From Moniliella sp. 'wahieum' (Eukaryota; Basidiomycota; Moniliellomycetes; Moniliellales; Moniliellaceae): 64,000 nucleotides of DNA. Every line of letters begins with the position of its first letter. The stretch's first letter is position 1. Below are positions 58,395 to 64,000 of this stretch, in pieces. The notes under the pieces were generated by a model. That model did no database searches. It was not told where the DNA came from and was given only the letters and a program-made list of their open reading frames with translations. Location: contig RSEE01000099.1 in NCBI GenBank assembly GCA_003971905.1, positions 1-64,000 of the forward strand, read 5' to 3'. A program made the translations under genes and the position numbers.

Positions 58395-58595
58395 TTGGCC
58401 AAAAATCACCGGGCCTACCGCCGGGTCTGGCGGGGTCTGGCTACGTACGGCCGGAGGGTGGTACATGAGAGCACTGCGACGCCTTTGCAACGCCGGGAGA
58501 AGCGGCTGCGTCGGCTGCTGGAACAAGCAGAACGCGACAACAACGCCAAGTGCCACAGGGACGCACCCAAGCGCCATTTCCCCCTTGGGTTTTAA
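58395..58595 (+). CDS. small basic ORF, possible exon
   Basis: This is an open frame with protein-like composition: HRAYRRVWRGLATYGRRVV followed by a charged, probably helical TPLQRREKRLRRLLEQAERD. It has no ATG in the open stretch and stops at 58595, though a one-base change of frame would let it run on to about 58674. It could be an exon of a small Arg-rich helical protein. I do not recognise a family. Confidence 0.3.
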   Translation: MAKNHRAYRRVWRGLATYGRRVVHESTATPLQRREKRLRRLLEQAERDNNAKCHRDAPKRHFPLGF

Positions 58596-58873
58596 CGGCG
58601 CGAGGAAACTACGCCACCAAGACGGCGGGCAAGATGCTTGGAAGAGCTGCAAGGAAACAACGTTTAACTACTGAGTCTCAGATCTCAATGGAGATGGTTC
58701 ACCGGGTTCACCGCTCGGATGTCTACCACGTTCATCCGTATCCACAAGCGCTACCTCGGGTATTATGGGGACGGATGGTGGGCACCAGAGGGTCCGGATC
58801 TCTTGACAATTCCCTGGTTCCTTAAACGGGGTTTTGGCGCTAACAAGCAACACACGCCGGATGAACGGGTCGG

Positions 58874-59005
58874 TTTAGGCGCACAGGGCTTCTTTGTCCC
58901 AGCCTCAATTAAGCTCTGTCAACGATATGGTTACGGTATATAGTTTAGGCGCAGCTTTCCTTGTCCCAGCCTTAAGCTCGGTCAATGATATGGTGACAGT
59001 ATAGA
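58874..59005 (+). repeat. tandem pair of a 62-70 bp dispersed repeat
   Basis: Two head-to-tail copies each begin GTTTAGGCGCA and contain TTGTCCCAGCCT and TCAA(C/T)GATATGGT. The copies are about 80 percent alike by eye. A third, more distant copy lies inverted at 4728-4800. Confidence 0.75.
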
Positions 59006-59711
59006 GATACCCCCGCTTTTCATTATGTGAATCATTCCACCGTGCGCGATGCTACTGGAGGAGACAGAGGATCGTGCAGTTAGCCCTGGTTGTCATGGAG
59101 TGAGTCCCGAGGTAGACCCATCTCATGCATCACCCCTGTTGGTGACGGGTACAAACCCTCGGGCGGCCAATCGGCGCCACGTACTACCGAATGTCCGGCC
59201 CGCAGATCCTGGTTGAACGGTGAACCGAGCGGGTGTAGAGGCGAGGGAGAGACCCTCTAGTTTTTAGGTGGCTGCCTGGGTGCCAAGGCCGCAGCTCAGT
59301 CCCTCCGAGGTGGGAGCAGCGTACGCATACGTCTTCAGACTAGTTGAAGGGGTCCAGGAACTCCGGGATAACGTGGGTTAGCTGGGGTGTTACCACACTC
59401 GACGCGCTGTACTAATATAGACAGAATCAGACGGAGTCCTAACGATGAAGAGCAAGCGCTAAGTACTGAGAGTAACCGCGCGGCTTGCAGTGTAACCGAC
59501 GCGAGTCGTAAATTGGTAAGGGTGGAAGAAGATGGAAGGGCGAAAGAGAAATGGAAAGGTTAGAACGGGGACAGGTGTATCAGGGTGAACAGGTGAGCAT
59601 TGCATGTGTAACACGATGGTCGATAAGGACCCATAGGCAACATCAAGCCTTGATGCCTCTGCCTAGTTTCGGACTTCCTGAGGTCACTACGTTTTTGGAA
59701 GACGTGTTCCC

Positions 59712-60340
59712 ATGCCTAACCCCCATTGGAGCCACCAAGTCTACTTTTTCTCCAAAAGCACCGCCATATGCACAGGGGAATTACGAGTATTTATCTCGTA
59801 TACTCTCAACATGGTCATCGGCGTTGCCGCGTCGCTTGCTGTCGTTGTCTGGCGCTATACCTTGACGAATCACTGGCAGGATCCCTGTTGGAATCCATTT
59901 GATCCAAGGTGTCGCTTACGGTATGCTCTGGGACTGGGACTTAGTGCGCACCCTTTCCATCACGGGCGGCCTGCTCATGTCCCTCTCCGACTCGCTTGCT
60001 GTGCAAAAGAAAAAAGGCCAACGGCTATTCGCTGGCCTGCCTTACTCGCTCAAAGTCAGTGAAAGTGACAAAAATCACTACCTTTTTGACCTCTTCGCTG
60101 GCAGTGTACTGCTTGTCTTCCTCTCTTCATTGGGTTCGCCTTTCCTGGCGAGTGGGGCTTCGTGCGTGCCATCACACCATCGTGTTCCGTCGGGGTGCTT
60201 GCGCCATGGTTGCCATCGGCTTCAAGACGCGCTGGTCAACCTCTCTTTTCTCGTCTTGCTTCACTCTCCCTTTTCAATCTGAGGCAGTCGACAGCTTTTG
60301 GTCAGTCAACAGTTACGACTTTTGCGTTATAACTGTTTCC
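59712..60340 (+). other. possible multi-helix membrane protein fragment
   Basis: Two overlapping frames contain consecutive hydrophobic stretches and an NHWQDPCWNPFDPRC segment that looks coding. An AAG-GTGTCG junction near 59910 could be an intron border. No family was recognised and the ends are undefined. Confidence 0.3.
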
Positions 60341-61436
60341 TAACTCTTCTATTCATTGAAGGTGGCCTCCTGCTATTGGCCGCATCATGGTTTCTCGTCC
60401 ATATACTCGATTGACGAGAGAAAAAGGCAGCTTAAGAATAAGACGCTCGCCTCGGATAATGGACCTGGGGTTTTTGTTCCCCTTCATCGTTGTCGATTAT
60501 CACCGCGTAGCATGATGGTTACCCCTCCTGTCTTGCCCTTTTGGCCGTTACCCAAGGGGTCCAACCGTTGGGAGGTTTGAAGCATCGAGCTGCTCACAGC
60601 TAGCGGACCGAAACTTGAGTTATGCGTTGTGGCGGTGCCCTCGAGGCTAGTATAACCCTCCTTTCTTCCTCCGTTGTCTGCTTTCCAAAGCGATTGCTTC
60701 CTAGACTGTATGGATCATTTTTGGCCAATGTTTGACTGAAGAACACATTGATGTTATGTTTCTCCGATGCAATCGTAGATGGGGTGGCGCGCATACAGCT
60801 CATGGCTTGCGGCTTGGGGATACAGGCACATTTCTGCAATTTCTTTTACTGCACATGGCAAGGTACATATACAGGAAAGAAGTCGACATATCTGACCAAG
60901 ATGGAGGTGTATACCTATGCGAAAATGAGTTTTGTGAAAAGACGCTTCAGTTCCCTTGTCCGTGCTGTCCAATGTTTCCAGGCGGTAGACCGACATGAAT
61001 ATCCCTTTAACGCAGTATGGACAGGCTCAAAATATGACCTCCAGACTTCTTTCAACCCAAGACCTGAGGCTTCGGTATTTCCCCCTCCCCTACAGGCCAT
61101 ATATCTGGGCGCCGGCACACCCCCTATATAGTGGCTCTCCCACGTTGAACGGGGTCATGAGCAGACACAAGCCGGACAGATCGATCGTCAACAAGTCCAA
61201 TCGAGATGGCCGTGTTGACCGTTGCACGTCCGACGTTGACGTGATGCTGAAAGAGGTTGCTGAGAGCGTGATGGTTCTGCGATGCCAACCATGTGACCTA
61301 TAAAACCTCTTTGGCAAATATACGCTACTTCATTGTGGTCTTGTCAGCACTGCCCATTCAACACTTGATCATTGGACAAACAAGCATAAAAGTTTGAGAT
61401 AATTCGCTGGGTTTGCGGCCTTGACCAACGATGAAC

Positions 61437-62434
61437 TTATGTCGTCATCTCAACATAGACGTTCACAGTGTAGATGAAGCAAATGAAAAACGTAAAGCCC
61501 ACACCACGGTAGAGCGAAGCAGTTCCTTCCTCAGCCACCATCGTGCGGAGACAATCGACCAAGCCTGAATACATGGCACGCTGCGAATGCTGCCCAGCCG
61601 TGGTGGGCAGAACCAGGACCGAGCGCGGGGTGACGATGGTCTCGCCATTGCTCACGGTTTCCTCGGGCTCCGACCCAGTTTCGAGCCCTTGCACCGCGAG
61701 GCGGACAAGTGCCACCTCGAGGGGAGTAGCAAGTGCCATAAAGATAGCGAAGAGCGCAACAAAGCGTACTACCCCCAAGCGGTGACCCGGTAGCTTGGGC
61801 CGAAACCTAAGAAGACAACTGCACGCGGTCCGAGCGCAAGCAGAACCATATACAGCCAGTAGGCCGCCCAAAAGCCCGGTAGGGCATAGATGCGATAAAA
61901 CTTGGATGCACCCGGCAGCAGATCCGCCCACGTCGTACGCGGAGCCTTGCGATGGACAATCGCGCGCGCCCCTAGCACACGAAAGCCACGTCCCCGAGGA
62001 CAACCAAAACAAGGAAAACAACGAGGAAGAGGCAAGCAAAGATCAAATGTAGGGGGAGGTGAGCGAAACCAACTCAAGCACCCCCATTGCGACAAAGTAG
62101 TATGCGAATGCACCGGCAAAAGTGATCCATCCCCCGGCATAGAGTGCCCGCCACCCAGCGAGACGCTTGGCACGGCGTAGCATGCCCCATATCGTGGGTT
62201 GGCTTGTATAAGTAGGAGTGGGGTGTCCTCAGCGGGCAGGGCAACGCTCTGGGGCGCGTAGCTGGCGCGCGCACGGACCACGGAGCTGATCCACGGCTGG
62301 ACCAATCCCACGCCCAACCCCGTCGAAAGTGAAGCGGCCACCAGAACGGCAAGAATGTCACTGATAGTGCTACTATCGCCGTCGGCCGTGAAAGTCGTCG
62401 TCCCCAGAAGGGAGGGGAAGTTGATGAGGTCCAT
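61437..62434 (-). CDS. mitochondrial carrier-like protein
   Basis: This is probably a divergent member of the mitochondrial carrier family in the inner membrane. The start MDLINFPSLLG at 62434 precedes a helix with SLSTGLGVGLVQPWISSVVRA, whose LVQPW stands where carriers have the PxD/E motif. Typical matrix-loop words follow: LAGWRALYAGG, and near the end LVDCLRTMVAEEGTASLYRGVG, with an odd-helix ATPLEVALVRLAVQGLE whose PLEVALVRL resembles the carrier signature. About four one-base frame breaks separate these blocks (near 62205, 62055, 61975 and 61800). Length is about 330 residues. The missing or altered signature residues make the transport activity and substrate unknown. Confidence 0.7.
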
Positions 62435-63340
62435 CCTCCAGGTGGTGGTAGGTGGCGAACAGGCCTCAGGCCGTCTCCTGCCCCCTCTCAGATCTGGGTC
62501 TCAGGGGGCATGACATGTGACATGTGACAGCATGGTTACGCTGCGCTGTTGCGCGTTACACGCGTGACGTCATTCCATCCAATCATGCCCAACGCTACAC
62601 ATCGGTGATTAGTGCCTAGTTGCTAGTCGTGGGTCGTTGCCTGTGTTGCCGGGTGGAGGCTGGACGTCGGTGGACCGAAATCTGGCCTGCTTCCTGTGAC
62701 ATGTGACAGCGGCCGGTGCCAGTTGCGCTGGTAGGTGGGAATAACAACACAAACAAGCAGAATTGGTACACAATGTCGTCGGAGAGACGGGCGCGATGTC
62801 CGAGTTGGGCGCGGTTCCCTCCTCATCGATCATCCCCAAATCGTCGGCACTGCAGTCGCCCGTGCCACCTCATCCCTGTCAGACTCACGCCGTGCTAGGG
62901 GCCCCTTGGCCACTAGACCCGTATGGGCACTATGGCGTGATTCTTATCAGTTGGGAGATCCTGTGTCCACCTCTCGACTGTGCCCCCTTCCTGAGGAGGT
63001 CATATACCTCCTCTGCGTCCATATATGTATGCAATCCATCTGCGCCCTTTCCCCCATCTCCGTATCCTGACAGGTTATGAGCCCACTCAGCGCTTCCAGG
63101 CTCGCGAGCCCCCGGCGGACATCTCTCCTCGGCCTCGCCGCCCTCCTCCCCCCGCCCCCGATGTCCGCCCGTCCGCACGGCACACTGCCGCTGTGCGCTG
63201 ACTTCTACCAGGACGCCTTGCAGGTCGGCGTCAGGCCCCTCACCCCCCCCCCGTGGCCGCTGTCCCCCCACGCGGACCCCTCCCGCCACGGCGCGTGAGC
63301 CGCCCCTTCCGTTCCGGAATCCCCTACCCCTGGCCTGGCC
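62435..63340. other. spacer and possible 5' part of the right-edge gene
   Basis: ACATGTG and AGGCCTC heptads lie near 62461-62526. From about 62800 the plus strand could hold a 5' exon (MSELGAVPSSSIIP at 62796) of the right-edge gene, but this is unproven. Confidence 0.4.
62513..62526. repeat. ACATGTG heptad array
   Basis: The array is ACATGTG ACATGTG followed by ACAG. AGGCCTC AGGCC lies 45 bp upstream at 62461. Confidence 0.8.
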
Positions 63341-64000
63341 GTGACCGACGCTCGCGCCCTCGTCACCGCCACTATTCAGGCCCTCCTCCCCTACCTCAAC
63401 TTCCCCGCCACCCCACCCCTGCTGCCCGCCGCTCCGCCACTCCCCCCTGCCACCACCACGGAGGCAACCCCGCGACGCCGCCTTCTCCGGCAGCAGTACT
63501 ACCCCATTCCTCCCGGACGTCATTGCCCCCAACACTGCCGCCATGCTGTTCCCTCTCCCGGTCCAAGCACGCCGCCGCTGTTGGCCTCGCCTCACGTCCT
63601 CCCTCCTTACGGTCCGCCCCTTACTGCCCCCTCATAGGGCAGTCCCGCGGACGCTGCCAGCTCCGGCAGCCCCTCTTCCCCCATTTTCCCCCAAATCGCG
63701 CCTCGGGATCTCGTTTCCCCTGCCGCTCATCTCGGCCACCTCGCGCGTTCCCCAAGTAAGCCACTGACGCCTTCGGTAGGCACCTCGGTGCCACTTCTCC
63801 CCCCATTACCAAGGCGCAAAATTGCTTCGCCCCTTTGCCCCGCAAGCCCTGACCCGCTCGGTCGCTGCCCTGCTGTTCGGGATGCCATTGTTGCACGCGT
63901 CCAGTTATGGCATGAACGTGCCATGCATCTTCCCGTTCACAAGCTTCCGGGGCTCACCGCGGCCCTCTCACCCGCTGAGCGAGTTACGCACGATGACGTG
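63341..64000 (+). CDS. partial S/P-rich protein running off the right edge
   Basis: From about 63640 to the window end one frame stays open and looks coding: a Ser/Pro-rich part, then PDPLGRCPAVRDAIVARVQL and LPVHKLPGLTAALSPAERV. Upstream, in the same frame but past a stop near 63638, VTDARALVTATIQALLPYLN also looks coding, so an intron or a base error probably lies between. The protein is incomplete at its C-terminus and I do not recognise it. Confidence 0.45.

Larger units (their letters stand above)
58596..61436. other. 2.8-kb degenerate region
   Basis: No gene can be assigned. The region contains the tandem repeat pair at 58874-59005. A stretch around 59712-60340 has frames reading as several hydrophobic helices (for example SYTLNMVIGVAASLAVVVW and LSITGGLLMSLSDSLAV) but no recognisable family, and 60600-61320 holds only short frames. 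Composition is more AT-rich than in the gene-dense parts. It may hold a decayed gene or element. Confidence 0.45.

Noticed and set aside
58950-59550. Possible structured non-coding RNA (RNase P, SRP or snRNA)
   Set aside because: I looked for signature sequences of U1, U2, U4, U5, U6, SRP and RNase P RNAs and found none that convinced me.
62930-63595. Long minus-strand Gly/Arg-rich open frame
   Set aside because: It mirrors the Pro/Ser-rich plus strand in GC-rich DNA, has no family features, and the plus strand reads better as coding.

Overview
The window is nuclear DNA of a GC-rich fungus, most likely a basidiomycete (inference). The evidence is a class III-type chitin synthase, histidine biosynthesis HIS3, yeast-type genes (MSC7-, FMP42-, SET5- and PDX1-like), spliceosomal introns of about 58-130 nt with GTRNGT donors, and three tRNA genes that all carry short introns next to the anticodon. 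I cannot name the genus. ARF6 and NDUFA12 read cleanly. Nearly every other conserved gene, including histone H3, switches frame one or more times inside a conserved domain, usually where one G or C seems to be missing. I read this as residual one-base assembly errors, so those genes are annotated as whole loci with the breaks noted.

Layout. 0.6-4.3 kb: NCBP3-like cap-binding protein (-) and an unrecognised secretory-pathway membrane protein (+). 4.3-9 kb: gene-poor, holding a small young LTR element (6056-7446). 9.2-13.3 kb: Zn2Cys6 regulator, tRNA-Asn, NDUFA12. 13.4-16.4 kb: MSC7-like aldehyde dehydrogenase and histone H3 (both -). 18.3-23.3 kb: FMP42-like transporter, TMEM135-like protein, tRNA-Val. 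24.8-31.1 kb: aldo/keto reductase and an SH3-TBC protein. 32.8-37.5 kb: chitin synthase and an unknown protein. 38.5-43.4 kb: ARF6, PEX11, leucine-rich-repeat protein. 44-52.4 kb: secreted heparinase II/III-like protein, SET5-like methyltransferase and MSH2 (the last two divergent). 52.8-56 kb: tRNA-Ile, PDX1-like E3-binding protein, HIS3. 56-64 kb: uncertain ORFs, a degenerate repeat region, a mitochondrial-carrier-like gene and a partial S/P-rich gene at the right edge. The genes are mostly unrelated housekeeping, membrane-traffic, cell-wall and organelle functions, with no metabolic cluster or operon.

The most unusual feature lies between genes. Intergenic spacers are studded with short arrays of period 7, in which each heptamer is a six-base palindrome of the form A-N-N-N'-N'-T plus one spacer base (ACTAGTC, ACCGGTG, AACGTTG, AAGCTTG, ATCGATC, ACGCGTG, ACATGTC, AGTACTC, AGCGCTG and others). 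Different palindromes often follow one another in the same 7-nt phase, so period and dyad symmetry are kept while the sequence changes. Fifteen of the sixteen possible cores occur at least once. I know of no described repeat class with this rule.
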